Below are positions 29,960 to 39,369 of a stretch of 64,000 nt of DNA, one piece after another (the first letter of the stretch is position 1; the number at the start of each line of letters is the position of its first letter). The notes below the pieces were generated by a model, which worked only from the letters and a program-made list of their open reading frames with translations, had not been told where the DNA came from and ran no database searches. Position numbers and translations under genes: made by a program. The stretch is from Lysobacterales bacterium (GTDB taxonomy: Bacteria > Pseudomonadota > Gammaproteobacteria > Xanthomonadales > Rhodanobacteraceae): contig JAFKMZ010000020.1 in the NCBI GenBank assembly GCA_017305055.1, forward strand, positions 1 to 64,000, written 5' to 3'.

Positions 29960-30742
29960 TCAGGCCAGCAGCTTCTCCAGCACCTTGCCCACGGCCGCAA
30001 ACGCGAACGCGCCGGTCACGTGTGTGGCGGCGCCCAGGCCTCCGCCACAGGTCAGGTTCAAGGCTTCACCACCAGGCGGGCGCTGGCCGCATACGCTGCC
30101 GTCGGCCTGCGGATACTGCACGTTCTGCAGGGAATAAACCGCCGGCACTCCGAAGTAGCGCTCGGGGTTGCGCGGAAAGTGGAAATCCGCACGCAGCTTC
30201 TTGCGGATCAGGCTGAACATGGCGTCGTGCTCTGTGCGCGACAGGTCGCGTACGCGGATTTGCGTCGGATCGGTGCGCCCACCCGCTGAGCCCACGCTGA
30301 CGATAGTCAACTTGCGTCGGCGACACCAGGCGATCATCTCCAGCTTTACGCGAAACGCGTCGCAGGCGTCCAGCACCGCGTCGTAGCCACGATCCAGCAG
30401 CTCGTCCAGCGTCGCCGGCGTCAGGAAGCGTTCAATGCCGATCACCTCGATGGCTGGGTTGATCGCCCGTGCACGCTCCGCAACGACCGCCACCTTCGGT
30501 TTGCCGTATTGGCCGTCCAGCGCATGCGACTGGCGGTTGGTGTTGGACAGGCATACCTCGTCGGCGTCGATCAGGGTCAATGCACCCAAACCACTGCGCG
30601 CCAGGGCCTCCGCGGCCCACGAGCCGACACCGCCGATGCCGACGACGCAGACATGCGCGCGCGCGAGCCGCCCCAAGCTGCCGCGCCCGTACAGGCGTTC
30701 GACGCCGGCAAATCGTTCAACAGCAGGTTCGTCCGGGTTCAT
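29960..30742 (-). CDS. tcdA: tRNA threonylcarbamoyladenosine dehydratase
   Basis: TcdA (CsdL) cyclises t6A37 of tRNAs to ct6A using ATP. 260 residues from the ATG at 30742. E1-like/ThiF fold: VVGIGGVGSWAAEALARSG nucleotide site, TLIDADEVCLSNTNRQ, and LDACDAFRVKLEMI. Two Cys and a C-terminal membrane-type helix region (FAFAAVGKVLEKLLA) match the family. It converges with phaB across a ~105-nt gap. Confidence 0.94.
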   Translation of the reverse strand: MNPDEPAVERFAGVERLYGRGSLGRLARAHVCVVGIGGVGSWAAEALARSGLGALTLIDADEVCLSNTNRQSHALDGQYGKPKVAVVAERARAINPAIEVIGIERFLTPATLDELLDRGYDAVLDACDAFRVKLEMIAWCRRRKLTIVSVGSAGGRTDPTQIRVRDLSRTEHDAMFSLIRKKLRADFHFPRNPERYFGVPAVYSLQNVQYPQADGSVCGQRPPGGEALNLTCGGGLGAATHVTGAFAFAAVGKVLEKLLA

Positions 30743-30996
30743 GCGCCTCGACCCCAATCCATGACCCGCATCATGAGTCCTTCGCCACGACGCAGACTCC
30801 CTCGCGCCCGCACGCACCGTGCAGTTCCGCATGCGACAGTTCCGGGAGTATCGGGATGCGAACTCGCAACCTGGGGTTCATCGCGAACCACTCGGATGGG
30901 GTGCGATGACGTAGGACATTCCGCCAGATGCAAACGCCGGCAAGTGCCGGCGATCTGGAACAGGATGTACAGACTTTCCCCGAGCCGCTGACCTGG

Positions 30997-31028
30997 CCAG
31001 GCGGGGCCAGCGAGCCGGCCCCGCCTGG
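30997..31028 (-). terminator. Strong hairpin after the cold-shock gene
   Basis: Perfect 12-bp stem CCAGGCGGGGCC/GGCCCCGCCTGG with an 8-nt loop, beginning 12 nt past the csp stop codon. No T-tract follows, so it may act with Rho or as a 3' stabiliser. The remaining non-coding DNA between here and tcdA (30743-30996) shows only a short GCCGGC/GCCGGC hairpin and no credible gene. Confidence 0.6.
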
Positions 31029-31040
31029 ACTGGATGGCAC

Positions 31041-31250
31041 TCAAGCCGGCGTAACGTCTTCCGCCTGCAAGCCCTTCTGGCCGGTGACGACCTTGAAGCT
31101 CACCTTCTGGCCTTCCTGCAGGCTCTTGAAGCCCGAGCCACTGATGGCCCGAAAATGCACGAATACATCTGGGCCGTTTTCACGACTGATGAAGCCAAAA
31201 CCCTTGGCATCATTGAACCACTTGACTGTACCTACTTCACGATCCGACAT
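31041..31250 (-). CDS. Cold-shock protein (CspA family)
   Basis: Single-stranded RNA/DNA-binding chaperone, 69 residues, one cold-shock domain. RNP1 is KGFGFI and RNP2 is VFVHF; the start [11 protein letters not shown] is diagnostic. CGGAGC lies 7 nt upstream of the ATG at 31250. The 250-nt upstream region is unusually AT-rich with a long untranslated leader possible, as in cold-inducible csp genes; a TTGACA occurs at 31435-31430 (minus strand) and a TATGCT at 31404-31399, but their 25-nt spacing is not canonical. Confidence 0.95.
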   Translation of the reverse strand: MSDREVGTVKWFNDAKGFGFISRENGPDVFVHFRAISGSGFKSLQEGQKVSFKVVTGQKGLQAEDVTPA

Positions 31251-31503
31251 AACTCGCTCCGATCCTCGCTTGACGCTTTTGACAAAACGGCCATTGCTGG
31301 CCAACAGTTTACTGGGCATGCCGCGATCGGGTGTAACGATGCGGATCACAAGGAATCCTAACCGTGCACGCGTGGCGCCGAGCAGACACAGCGTGCCAAG
31401 CATAACGGATTTTTTGCCAATTGGTGATTTGTCAATAGGCCATTCCGGCGATGCTTTTATGCTGCATTGCAAGGTGGGCACATGCCGATAATGACCGGCG
31501 TGC

Positions 31504-32811
31504 CTAGGCGCACAAAGCCCGCAAACGCACAGCAAGCCCGGGCGGACGGGTCGCCAGCACGCGTACTTCTGGCGTCCCGTGCCAGCGTGCCATCGCGCAC
31601 AGCGCGGCCGCCAGTTCATGCAACAGGCGCGGACCCGGGGCCACCCCGTCCTCGAGAAACAAGGCATTGACCGTGAAAATCCCCTGCGCCCGGTGCGCCT
31701 TCGCATCGAGGCGGCCAACCAGCTTGCCGCGGTGCAGTATCGGCAGCACGAAATATCCGTAACAGCGCTTCGCCGCGGGGGTGTAGCACTCGAGCGTGTA
31801 ATCGAAACCAAACCACTCCCGCGCCCGCCGACGGTCCCACACCACTGGGTCGAACGGCGACAACAATGCCGTATGGGTCGCACGCAGGCGCCCCCGGAGT
31901 GCTCGTTCGAGCAGCTCGTCATGATCGCGGTGGACATAACCACGGCTCGGCCACCCCTGCACGTGCACGCTGCGCAACTCCCCGCTGGCCAGCAGCGGCA
32001 CGAGCTCATCCGCGGCCACGGCCGGCTGCAGGCGGTGGTAATCGGCAATCCAGCGTGCCTGGGTTACCCCCAGGGCACGCACGGCATCGGCAATGAAGCA
32101 CCGGCGCAGGGTCGGCGCGTCCGGCACGGGCATCGGCCCCGGTGGCGGGTCCAGCCGGGCCAGCACGTTGGCGGCCAGGTCGTAGACGCGCTGGAAGCGC
32201 TCGCGGCGCGCCACCATGAGCTCACCCAGTACGAACCACGCCTCGAGCCAGCGTTTCTCTGGCTTCCAGTCCCACCAGCCGGAGCGGGGCCCGGACGCCT
32301 CGGGCGGTCGGGCAAAATCGGCCGCGCTGACCGGTCCCGTGGTCCGGATCCGCGCCAACAGGGCCTCCATCTCGCGGCGATGCTGCTGCCGGGTGGACAC
32401 GGCGCGCCGGAACGACCAGTGCTTTTCCCGCTGCGCCAGCCACGCCCGGTGCAGGCCAATGTCCGCAGCCGGAACCATGCACGCCTCGTGTGCCCAGCAC
32501 TCGGCCAGTTGCCCGCTGGCGAGGGCCTGGTCCAGCCATTCCACTGGGTAGTCGCCAAGGCGCGCCCGCAACACCAGGTGCTGGCTGCGCGCAAGCACGT
32601 GGATCGAATCGATCTGCAGCAGGCGCATGCGTTGGATGGCATCGAGCAGGTCCCCCCGTCGCGCCCGCCGCCGCAATGGCTGCAGCAAGCCCTGTGCGGC
32701 CAGGTGCAGGTAACGGGCCTGGGTCGCCGAGAGGACCCCAGCTCCGACATCCAATGGATCTGAACGAGACGACAGCTTCACCGCATGGGTGGCATGGTGT
32801 TGAGGCGGCAT
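31504..32811 (-). CDS. YcaQ/AlkX-like winged-helix DNA glycosylase
   Basis: 435 residues of the HTH_42 family. E. coli YcaQ (AlkX) and Streptomyces AlkZ unhook DNA interstrand crosslinks and other bulky alkyl adducts. Three winged-helix modules are expected along the length. The catalytic-loop region [20 protein letters not shown] contains Q-I-D, the form seen in the YcaQ branch. The C-terminal part ([20 protein letters not shown]) is also conserved. It is upstream of the cold-shock gene on the same strand, about 250 nt away. Confidence 0.85.
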   Translation of the reverse strand: MPPQHHATHAVKLSSRSDPLDVGAGVLSATQARYLHLAAQGLLQPLRRRARRGDLLDAIQRMRLLQIDSIHVLARSQHLVLRARLGDYPVEWLDQALASGQLAECWAHEACMVPAADIGLHRAWLAQREKHWSFRRAVSTRQQHRREMEALLARIRTTGPVSAADFARPPEASGPRSGWWDWKPEKRWLEAWFVLGELMVARRERFQRVYDLAANVLARLDPPPGPMPVPDAPTLRRCFIADAVRALGVTQARWIADYHRLQPAVAADELVPLLASGELRSVHVQGWPSRGYVHRDHDELLERALRGRLRATHTALLSPFDPVVWDRRRAREWFGFDYTLECYTPAAKRCYGYFVLPILHRGKLVGRLDAKAHRAQGIFTVNALFLEDGVAPGPRLLHELAAALCAMARWHGTPEVRVLATRPPGLAVRLRALCA

Positions 32812-32923
32812 TTACGCACTCTCTGCTAGCGTGGGTTGCCGCCCGATCCCGGGACGGCACCGCAACGCCGGGCCAATAAAGACCCAATCGCTGCTTTGGT
32901 CAAAACCTGAAGGAGTATCCATC

Positions 32924-33259
32924 ATGAAACCTCAGTTGCCGCTCCTGGCCGCTCTGTGCACCGGCGCCTTGCTGGCGGCTGGCGGCGCGATTGCCCAGGA
33001 CACCGCACCCGGCTCGGCCACCCATACCGCCGTGTACCAGACACCACAAGGCGAGCTCACGGTGAACAGCATGCCCGCAAAGGCCCCGGGCTACGGGCAG
33101 GCACCATCGTTCGAGCAATTGGCCCACGGCGCCAAGTCGATCAGTGCCAGCCAGGCGGACGCCTACCCGCCCCTGGCCAACGACTTCGAGCATGCGGACA
33201 AGAACCGCGACAATCAAATCAGCAAATCGGAATACGAGAGTTGGCTCAAGCAGGGCTAG
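32924..33259 (+). CDS. Secreted EF-hand protein
   Basis: 111 residues. AAGGAG sits about 9 nt before the ATG at 32924. A signal peptide ends near GAIAQ. One EF-hand calcium loop lies near the C-terminus: DKNRDNQISKSE has Asp/Asn/Asp/Gln/Ser/Glu at the ligand positions. The rest (TPQGELTVNSMPAKAPGY) is low in recognisable features. Small single-EF-hand exported proteins of this type are common in Xanthomonadales, function unknown. Confidence 0.8.
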   Translation: MKPQLPLLAALCTGALLAAGGAIAQDTAPGSATHTAVYQTPQGELTVNSMPAKAPGYGQAPSFEQLAHGAKSISASQADAYPPLANDFEHADKNRDNQISKSEYESWLKQG

Positions 33260-33450
33260 GAGCTTGGCGGCAGGAATATTCCTGGCACCAGCGATCGCGA
33301 TGACCACCCTGCCGGCCGGTGGGTGACAGCTTGCCCGCGCGGTCCGATCGGCCTGGAACTGGAGGCCGTTGGTGCAACAATCATGATGGCCGACCGCAAG
33401 ACGAAGCACCGGTACGCGGCCTGCGTGCTGTGGCCCCCACGGAGTACATG

Positions 33451-34530
33451 ATGCAAACCTGTCCTGTCGCAGTGGCGCTGGCCCTGCTTGCCGGCTTGTT
33501 CGCCAGTCCCGGCGCAGCACAAAATCCTGATCCCATGGACATCCGCGCCTGCACCAGCATCGAGAGTGATGCAGCGCGGCTGGCCTGCTACGACCAGGCC
33601 ACCGGCCGGGCAAACACCGAGGTAGAGCCATCCGCGCCAACCCAGGCCGGGGCGGCAAACATGTTCGTGCACGACGCCGCCAGTCTCGTCGACTCGGAGA
33701 AGCCAGCCACCACGGCGCGCTCTTTGCTGGACAGCCGCTGGGAATTGGCGCCGGAAAGCAAGCTCGGCACTTTCAACCTGCGCGGCTACAAGCCCATCTA
33801 CATCCTGCCGGTATTTGCCAGCAGCAACCAGAATCGGCAGCCGCACAGTCCAAATCCGGACAACACGCTCACCGAGCCCGCGCACCTCAACGACGTGGAA
33901 AGCAAGTTCCAGATCAGCTTCAAGACCAAGGTCTGGCAAGGTGTGTTCGGCGACGCTGGCGACGTGTGGGTTGGCTATACGCAGTCCTCGCGTTGGCAGG
34001 TCTACAACAGCAAGTCCTCGCGGCCGTTCCGCGAGACCAATTACGAACCGGAGGCGATGCTGGTCTTCGACACCCATTACCGGCTCCTGGGCTGGGATGG
34101 CCGCCTGCTTGGCGTGGGCTTCGACCACCAGTCCAATGGCCGCAACAACCCCCTGTCACGCAGTTGGAACCGCGTCATCGCCAACATCGGCTTCGAACGC
34201 CCGGGCTGGGTGGTCATGTTCCGTCCGTGGTGGCGAATCCCTGAAGCCCGGCACGACGACAACAACCCCGATATCAGCGACTACATGGGCCGCGGCGACG
34301 TGCAGATCGTGCACGAATGGAACAGACAGGAGTTTTCCATGCTGCTGCGCCATTCGCTGCGCGGCGGCGCGCGCAGCCACGGCGCCGCGCGCTTCACCTG
34401 GAGCTTTCCGTTGGCGGGGAACCTGCGCGGTTATCTGGAGGCGTTCAAGGGCTACGGCGAGAGCATGATCGACTACAACCACAACGCGACCTACCTGGGC
34501 GTTGGCATCACGCTGCTCGACTGGTACTGA
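33451..34530 (+). CDS. pldA: Outer-membrane phospholipase A
   Basis: Calcium-dependent outer-membrane phospholipase A1/A2 (OMPLA). 359 residues. GGAG lies 6 nt upstream of the second of two adjacent ATGs (33448 and 33451). A signal peptide ends near GAAQ. The barrel shows the catalytic motif GFDHQSNGRNNPLSRSWN with His and Ser, WVGYTQSSRWQ, FRPWWRIPE and a last strand LGVGITLLDWY. An N-terminal Cys-containing stretch (RACTSIESDAARLACYD) resembles the family pre-barrel region. It follows the EF-hand gene after ~190 nt. Confidence 0.93.
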   Translation: MQTCPVAVALALLAGLFASPGAAQNPDPMDIRACTSIESDAARLACYDQATGRANTEVEPSAPTQAGAANMFVHDAASLVDSEKPATTARSLLDSRWELAPESKLGTFNLRGYKPIYILPVFASSNQNRQPHSPNPDNTLTEPAHLNDVESKFQISFKTKVWQGVFGDAGDVWVGYTQSSRWQVYNSKSSRPFRETNYEPEAMLVFDTHYRLLGWDGRLLGVGFDHQSNGRNNPLSRSWNRVIANIGFERPGWVVMFRPWWRIPEARHDDNNPDISDYMGRGDVQIVHEWNRQEFSMLLRHSLRGGARSHGAARFTWSFPLAGNLRGYLEAFKGYGESMIDYNHNATYLGVGITLLDWY

Positions 34531-34581
34531 GCGCGCCAACCGCACCGCCGGGCAGAGGGCCGGCGCGGGACCCATACGGGA

Positions 34582-35079
34582 TCAACCGGCCATGCCGGCC
34601 TGCAACCGCGCCAGGGTGTCCCTGCCAATCTTCGCCGGGGTGTCGGTGGGCGCGTAACGCTTGACCACCTGCCCGTCGCGGTCCACCAGGAACTTGGTGA
34701 AGTTCCACTTGATAGCTTCGCTGCCCAGCACGCCCTTGCCCTCGCCCTTGAGCCACCGGTACAGGGGGTCGGCATGCTCGCCATTGACCTCGATCTTGGC
34801 AAACAGCGGGAAGCTGACGTCGTAGCGGGTCTGGCAGAACGCCTTGATCTGCGCCTCGTCGCCGGGTTCCTGGTGGCCAAACTGGTCACACGGAAACCCG
34901 AGCACGACGAGACCGAGATCGCGTTGATCCTGCCACAGCGTTTCCAGCCCCTCGTACTGCGGCGTGAATCCACATTGTGAGGCCACGTTGACGACGAGCA
35001 GGGTCTTGCCGCGCCATTCGCCCAAGGAACGCATCCGCCCGTCGATGTCGCGGGCGCTGAAATCGTAGATGCTGGTCAT
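34582..35079 (-). CDS. Glutathione peroxidase (BtuE type)
   Basis: Thiol peroxidase that reduces peroxides with glutathione or thioredoxin. 165 residues. The peroxidatic Cys is in NVASQCGFTPQY, the Gln and Trp of the active site are in GFPCDQFGHQEPG and KWNFTKFLVD. No signal peptide, so cytoplasmic. The second Cys (GFPC) matches thioredoxin-dependent members. It converges with pldA, ending about 50 nt away. Confidence 0.93.
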   Translation of the reverse strand: MTSIYDFSARDIDGRMRSLGEWRGKTLLVVNVASQCGFTPQYEGLETLWQDQRDLGLVVLGFPCDQFGHQEPGDEAQIKAFCQTRYDVSFPLFAKIEVNGEHADPLYRWLKGEGKGVLGSEAIKWNFTKFLVDRDGQVVKRYAPTDTPAKIGRDTLARLQAGMAG

Positions 35080-35190
35080 GGCAACAGTCCCTGAGGCTTG
35101 AACCCCGAGTCTACGTCATCATCCGCCGGGCTGCGGACCGCGCCGCGCCATGGCCGGCGGCGGCGCAGGCCGGCAGCCCGGTCCAGTGGC

Positions 35191-36378
35191 TCACGCCCCC
35201 TGTCCGGCCGGGATGTCGAACACCTGGCGCAGGTAGGCCACGTAGGCCTGGTCGTCGCACATGGCCTTGCCCGGCGAATCGCTCAGCTTGGCCACGGGCT
35301 GGCCATTGCAGCGGACCATCTTGATCACGATCGAGATTGGTGCCGGCCCGACGTCGTTGGTGAGGTTGGTGCCCACTCCGAACGCCAACTGGCAGCGCCC
35401 GCGGAAGTGCGCATACAGCTGCATGACCTTGGGGATGTCCAGTCCATCGCTGAACACCAGCACCTTGCCCTGCGGGTCCACGCGGTTCGCCCGGTAGTGC
35501 GCGAGCAGCTTCTCGCCCCAGACGAAGGGGTCACCGGAGTCCTGGCGCGCACCGTCGAACAGCTTGCAGAAATACATGTCGAAGTCGCGCAGGAAGGCAT
35601 CCAGCCCGTACACGTCGGACAAGGCGATGCCGAGGTCACCGCGGTATTCCTTGGCCCAGGCCTGCAGGGCGACGACCTGCGAGTCGCGCAGCCGCGGGCC
35701 CAGCGCCTGGTGCGCCTGCAGATACTCGTGTGCCAGCGTGCCAAGCGGCGTGAGGCCCAGCTGCCAGGCCAGCCATACGTTGCTGGTGCCCGCCAGCTGC
35801 GGCCCCAGACCCTCGTGCAGGGCGGCGACGACCTCGCGGTGCCAGTCGCGCGAATAACGCCGACGGGTGCCGTAGTCGGCCAGCTTGCACTCGGCGTATC
35901 CCGGCGTGTCGTGCAGCAGGGCGATCTTCGTGTGCAGCCGTCGCCGCCCCTCTTCCAGGACGAGACCGGGATGGTGCCGGCGAAAATAAACTTCGCTGAT
36001 GATGGCCAGCAGCGGCACCTCGAACAGGATCGTGTGCAACCAAGGGCCGCGGATGCGTAGGTCAATCTCGCCGGGCGCCGTTGCCGAGGGCGCGATGTCG
36101 ACATACTTTTCGTTGAGCTGAAACAGCCCGAGGAAATCGACGAAGTCGCTCTTGATATAGCGCAGGCTGCGCAGGTAGTCGAGCTCGTCGGAGGTAAAGC
36201 GCAACCGGCACAAAGCCGCCAGTTCGGTGCGGATCTCGTCGATGCAGGATGCCAGGTCGATGCCCGGGTTGCGACACTTGAAGCGGTACTCCACCTGGGC
36301 GGCCGGATATTGATGCAATACCACCTGCATCATCGAGAACTTGTACAGATCCGTGTCCAGCAGGGATTCAATGATCAT
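35191..36378 (-). CDS. pncB: Nicotinate phosphoribosyltransferase
   Basis: Makes nicotinate mononucleotide from nicotinate and PRPP in the NAD salvage (Preiss-Handler) pathway. 395 residues, normal length. The start [20 protein letters not shown] is distinctive, with the conserved His in [20 protein letters not shown], and [15 protein letters not shown] near the C-terminus. pncC and nadD, both NAD-pathway genes, are also in this window. About 95 nt upstream is a hairpin with a T-tract (36472-36495) that could attenuate transcription. Confidence 0.96.
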   Translation of the reverse strand: MIIESLLDTDLYKFSMMQVVLHQYPAAQVEYRFKCRNPGIDLASCIDEIRTELAALCRLRFTSDELDYLRSLRYIKSDFVDFLGLFQLNEKYVDIAPSATAPGEIDLRIRGPWLHTILFEVPLLAIISEVYFRRHHPGLVLEEGRRRLHTKIALLHDTPGYAECKLADYGTRRRYSRDWHREVVAALHEGLGPQLAGTSNVWLAWQLGLTPLGTLAHEYLQAHQALGPRLRDSQVVALQAWAKEYRGDLGIALSDVYGLDAFLRDFDMYFCKLFDGARQDSGDPFVWGEKLLAHYRANRVDPQGKVLVFSDGLDIPKVMQLYAHFRGRCQLAFGVGTNLTNDVGPAPISIVIKMVRCNGQPVAKLSDSPGKAMCDDQAYVAYLRQVFDIPAGQGA

Positions 36379-36471
36379 CGCTTGCCCAGATAGAGGCCGT
36401 CACAGCCAAGGTCCCGCCCATTATCCCCGTCGGCACGCCGGCGTGCCGCAGACAGCCTGCATCCAGCGGGC

Positions 36472-36495
36472 AAAAAATCGTCAGGAACGATTTTT
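36472..36495 (-). terminator. AT-rich hairpin with T-tract in the pncB leader
   Basis: Arms AAAAATCGT and ACGATTTTT (9 bp) around a 5-nt loop; on the minus strand the stem runs into T6. It is in the 368-nt gene-free stretch 36379-36746, upstream of pncB and downstream of the sRNA candidate. It could be a second terminator for that RNA or an attenuator for pncB. The DNA between here and 36545 also folds (CATCGC/GCGATG). Confidence 0.5.
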
Positions 36496-36544
36496 GACAT
36501 CGCGCAGCGATGGCCCGAAGGGTGGCTGCCAGGGATGGTAGCCA

Positions 36545-36670
36545 CAAAATAAAACCTCGTTAGCCAGGGGAGGACTAACGAGGTTTGTCAGGCGGCCACC
36601 AGGGGAAGAGAGGCCGGCCCCTCAGCAGGGCGATGTATTGCTCCGCTTCTTGTCGCCATCACGGCGATAC
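36545..36670 (-). ncRNA. Candidate small RNA with repeated C-rich loops
   Basis: A strong intrinsic terminator ends it: stem AAACCTCGTTAG/CTAACGAGGTTT (36552-36586) followed on the minus strand by TTTTATTTT. A weak promoter match (TTGAAC at 36705-36700, 17-nt spacer, CACTAA at 36682-36677) would give a ~125-nt RNA. Two predicted loops carry the same 8-mer TCCCCTGG: one in the terminator loop (36564-36574), one near 36599-36610. A third hairpin TCGCC-GGCGA is near the 5' end. There is no reading frame. The design resembles xanthomonad sRNA sX13, whose C-rich loops pair with G-rich ribosome-binding sites; homology is not shown here. Confidence 0.55.
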
Positions 36671-36746
36671 GTGTGCTTAGTGTGGCCCGCCCGGTGTGAG
36701 TTCAATGTCTACTGGCAAGCGCGTTCAGCTCCACGACAGCCTGGGG

Positions 36747-37841
36747 TTAGGTTTCCGTACAGGTTGACGGATGGCCCGGGTCTGCGGCGGGCAGCATGGC
36801 CTGCAATTGCCGGTCCCGCCGCGACTTGGCCGCAGCGGCCAACGCACGGACGCGGGCATAGAACCCGGACCAGTCCCCGCCGCTGCGGGCGAAGAGCTGC
36901 GCAAACGCCGGCACCCAGCGCGAGTACAGGCCGAATGGCACCAGGCGTGCATTGTTCAGCGGCGCCGCCACCCAGGCGTCGTAGGCCTGGATGTCCGACC
37001 AATGCGGATTGCGCCAGCGCGCATAGCGTTCGCGGAAGGCGGCAAACTCGGCCTGCTTCTGCGCCGCCAGGACGGCCGGTTCCGCCCCGCTGGCATACAG
37101 CACTTTCAAGCGTTCGCGCAGGTCCAGCACCAGCCGGGTGAAGGCCTGCTCATGCGCAGCGCTGCACGATTCCTGCTGCGGCAAGCCTTGCACCACCCGC
37201 CATTGCCGCAGACCCTCGGCCTGGACGAAGCTGGCAAACGATTCATTGAACGTAGTATCGCCCGGCACATAGATCAATTGATGCGCCAATTCATGGAAGA
37301 TGGTGCCGATCAGCTGGGTGTCGTCGCCACGCAGCATGCTCGACACGATGGGGTCGGCAAACCAGCCCAGCGTGGAGTAGGCCGCCACTCCGCCGACCCA
37401 GACATCGTCGCCGCGCGCATGCAGTCGCGCCGCATCGGCTTGCGCCGCGGCCTCATTGAACCAGCCGCGATAGGCCACGCAGCCGGCAATCGGAAAGCAT
37501 TGCGGGAGCGCATCGACGGAATACGGCCTGGTGGCAAACACGTTCCACACCACGTACGGGCGATGCAGGTCCACGTAGGTGGTGTAACTGCGGTTGTCGG
37601 GCAAGCCGAGTTCGGCGCTGGCAAAGTGACGCGCACGCAGGGCCAGTCGCAGGCGACTGGCCACGACGGGCGAAACCGCAGGGTCATCGACCATCGCCTC
37701 GATCCCGCGCCGATGCAGGACCAACTCGGCCTGCCCGCGCACCGCCTGGCCGTAGTAGCGCAGGCTGCCACAGGCACTCAGCGACAGGGCAGCCGCCATG
37801 GCCACGGCAAGCCGCAGGCCAACTCGCCTCGATCTGCTCAC
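36747..37841 (-). CDS. Predicted aminopeptidase lipoprotein (COG4324)
   Basis: 364 residues. A lipobox LSACGS near residue 21-26 marks it as a lipoprotein. The zinc-peptidase motif FHELAHQLIY lies near residue 185, with a downstream Glu in FNESFASFVQAEG. This combination matches the COG4324 'predicted aminopeptidase' group. The N-terminal half has YVVWNVFATRPYS and CVAYRGWF patterns typical of that group. Substrate unknown. The 3' end faces the sRNA candidate region on the same strand. Confidence 0.85.
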   Translation of the reverse strand: MSRSRRVGLRLAVAMAAALSLSACGSLRYYGQAVRGQAELVLHRRGIEAMVDDPAVSPVVASRLRLALRARHFASAELGLPDNRSYTTYVDLHRPYVVWNVFATRPYSVDALPQCFPIAGCVAYRGWFNEAAAQADAARLHARGDDVWVGGVAAYSTLGWFADPIVSSMLRGDDTQLIGTIFHELAHQLIYVPGDTTFNESFASFVQAEGLRQWRVVQGLPQQESCSAAHEQAFTRLVLDLRERLKVLYASGAEPAVLAAQKQAEFAAFRERYARWRNPHWSDIQAYDAWVAAPLNNARLVPFGLYSRWVPAFAQLFARSGGDWSGFYARVRALAAAAKSRRDRQLQAMLPAADPGHPSTCTET

Positions 37842-37874
37842 TGCAGGCTACAGCGCATGGCTCGTGGACTGGCG

Positions 37875-38384
37875 TCAGGGGTTGCCCGAACGATGACGCC
37901 TCGCCGCAGGACGACCTCCGTCATGACGGGGACCCACGGCCCCACGCGGGGGGCCACTGCGGTCGAAGCCCGCCGCACCGCGGCCGGTACGGCCAGGCCC
38001 GCTGCGCCACCCGCCGCCATCGCGCGGCCGCCTGTCGATCTGGCCTCGATATCGCGGCGGCGCGTAGCCCCGATACCGGGACGGCGCATAGCTTCGATAC
38101 CGCGACGGTGCATAGCCGCGGTAACGCGGGCGGTCGTACCAGACGGCGCCAACACCCACGCTGACCCCCGGTGCATAACAACACCCGTAGCCATACCCCG
38201 CGCCGGAATACGACGAATATCCTGACCCCAGGTAATAGCCCCCGTCATACACCTGCGACTGGCCGTAGTACGCACCGTCCTGGTAACCAGGCTGACGCAC
38301 ATAGCTGTAGCTCGGGCCCAGGTAGCAACCCGACAACAGCAGTGTCGTTGCAACCAGGCCCAGGCCTGCAAGCAGACGCAGCAT
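37875..38384 (-). CDS. Tyr/Gly/Arg-rich repeat lipoprotein, unknown function
   Basis: 169 residues. Signal peptide with lipobox LLLSGC near residue 20. The mature part is rich in Tyr, Gly and Ser (residues 25-75), then holds tandem RYRGYAPS / RYRSYAPS / RYRGYAPP repeats near 85-115, then a Gly/Arg/Pro-rich basic tail. No known catalytic motif. Surface-exposed or cell-wall-interacting proteins may look like this, but function is not assignable. It lies 33 bp upstream of the COG4324 gene on the same strand and could be in one transcript. Confidence 0.65.
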   Translation of the reverse strand: MLRLLAGLGLVATTLLLSGCYLGPSYSYVRQPGYQDGAYYGQSQVYDGGYYLGSGYSSYSGAGYGYGCCYAPGVSVGVGAVWYDRPRYRGYAPSRYRSYAPSRYRGYAPPRYRGQIDRRPRDGGGWRSGPGRTGRGAAGFDRSGPPRGAVGPRHDGGRPAARRHRSGNP

Positions 38385-38467
38385 GTGGCATCTCCCGTCA
38401 CAGTGACGGATCCACGCTATAGCGTGATGCTTGAACCGCCAATGACCACTGGCGGTCGCGTCGTGGC

Positions 38468-39253
38468 TCAGTCGCCGCGTTTACCCACGTCGCTGCGCGG
38501 TGCGGCGATTGGCGAAGCGGTGCTGGCCGACGCCGGATCCGGGACTGATGCAGCAGCCGCATCGGGTGCGGATGAGGCCACGGCATCGCCGGCGCCCGGC
38601 CACCCCGGCGTCTGCCGCGCGCGATCCTGCTTGACGTCGAGCAACGCCTGGATATGGGCCAGTGCCTCCTCGGGACTGATGTGCTGGACCGGGGCGTCCC
38701 GCCCCTGGCTGCCCGCTGGAGCGCTGACCGTGGTTGCTGGCTTTGCCACCGCGTTGTCGGGCTTCCTGGCGACTGCCTTCTTGGCGACTGCCTTCTTGGC
38801 GACTGGCTTCTTGGCAACTGGCTTCTTGGCAACTGGCTTCTTGGCAACTGGCTTCTTGGCAACTGGCTTCTTGGCGACTGCCTTCTTGGCAACTGGCTTC
38901 TTGGCGACTGCCTTCTTGGCGACCGGCTTCTTGGCGACTGCCTTCTTGGCAACTGGCTTCTTGGCAACTGGCTTCTTGGCAACTGGCTTCTTGGCGACTG
39001 CCTTCTTGGCGACTGCCTTCTTGGCTGCCGGCTTCTTGGCTGCCGGCTTCTTGGCCACGACCTTTTTCGCAGTTGGCTTCCTGGCAACGGCCTTCTTTGC
39101 CGCTGGCCGCTTCGCGGCCGGCTTCCTGGCTGCGGGCTTGCCTGGTCTGGCCGCAGCAGCCTTGACTGCGGATCGTGCGGGTTGCTTCTTTCCGGCACCA
39201 ACGGATTGTTTTGCCGCGGACTTCTTCGCAGCTGACTTGCGAGTCGTGGCCAT
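38468..39253 (-). CDS. Histone H1-like Lys/Ala/Pro repeat protein
   Basis: 261 residues from the ATG at 39253, which has AGGAG about 9 nt upstream. Residues 1-40 are basic ([15 protein letters not shown]). Then about 22 pentapeptides of the type VAKKP or VAKKA follow, encoded by 15-nt units visible between about 38760 and 39060. The C-terminal ~95 residues are acidic/Ala-rich and contain [18 protein letters not shown]. Proteins of this kind (AlgP- or H1-like) bind DNA non-specifically. The repeat number is likely to vary between strains. Confidence 0.8.
   Translation of the reverse strand: MATTRKSAAKKSAAKQSVGAGKKQPARSAVKAAAARPGKPAARKPAAKRPAAKKAVARKPTAKKVVAKKPAAKKPAAKKAVAKKAVAKKPVAKKPVAKKPVAKKAVAKKPVAKKAVAKKPVAKKAVAKKPVAKKPVAKKPVAKKPVAKKPVAKKAVAKKAVARKPDNAVAKPATTVSAPAGSQGRDAPVQHISPEEALAHIQALLDVKQDRARQTPGWPGAGDAVASSAPDAAAASVPDPASASTASPIAAPRSDVGKRGD
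38760..39060. repeat. Tandem 15-nt repeat array inside the H1-like gene
   Basis: On the plus strand TTCTTGGC recurs every 15 nt, with units such as TTCTTGGCGACTGCC and TTCTTGGCAACTGGC. Roughly 20 units occur, in two alternating types (Ala and Pro). It is coding repeat DNA, not a CRISPR array: there are no unique spacers. Confidence 0.85.
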
Positions 39254-39369
39254 GCGTTCTCTCTCCTGGGCGGGTACTTCGATCCGCGACCAGTATGCAC
39301 TTAGGTCCACCGTCGCAGCAATCGCCGGCCTGCGCAGGCACATCGCTGCTTCCGTGCAGCGCTGCGGAA

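Noticed and set aside
38760-39060. CRISPR array
   Set aside because: The repeats are contiguous 15-nt coding units without spacers, encoding [10 protein letters not shown].
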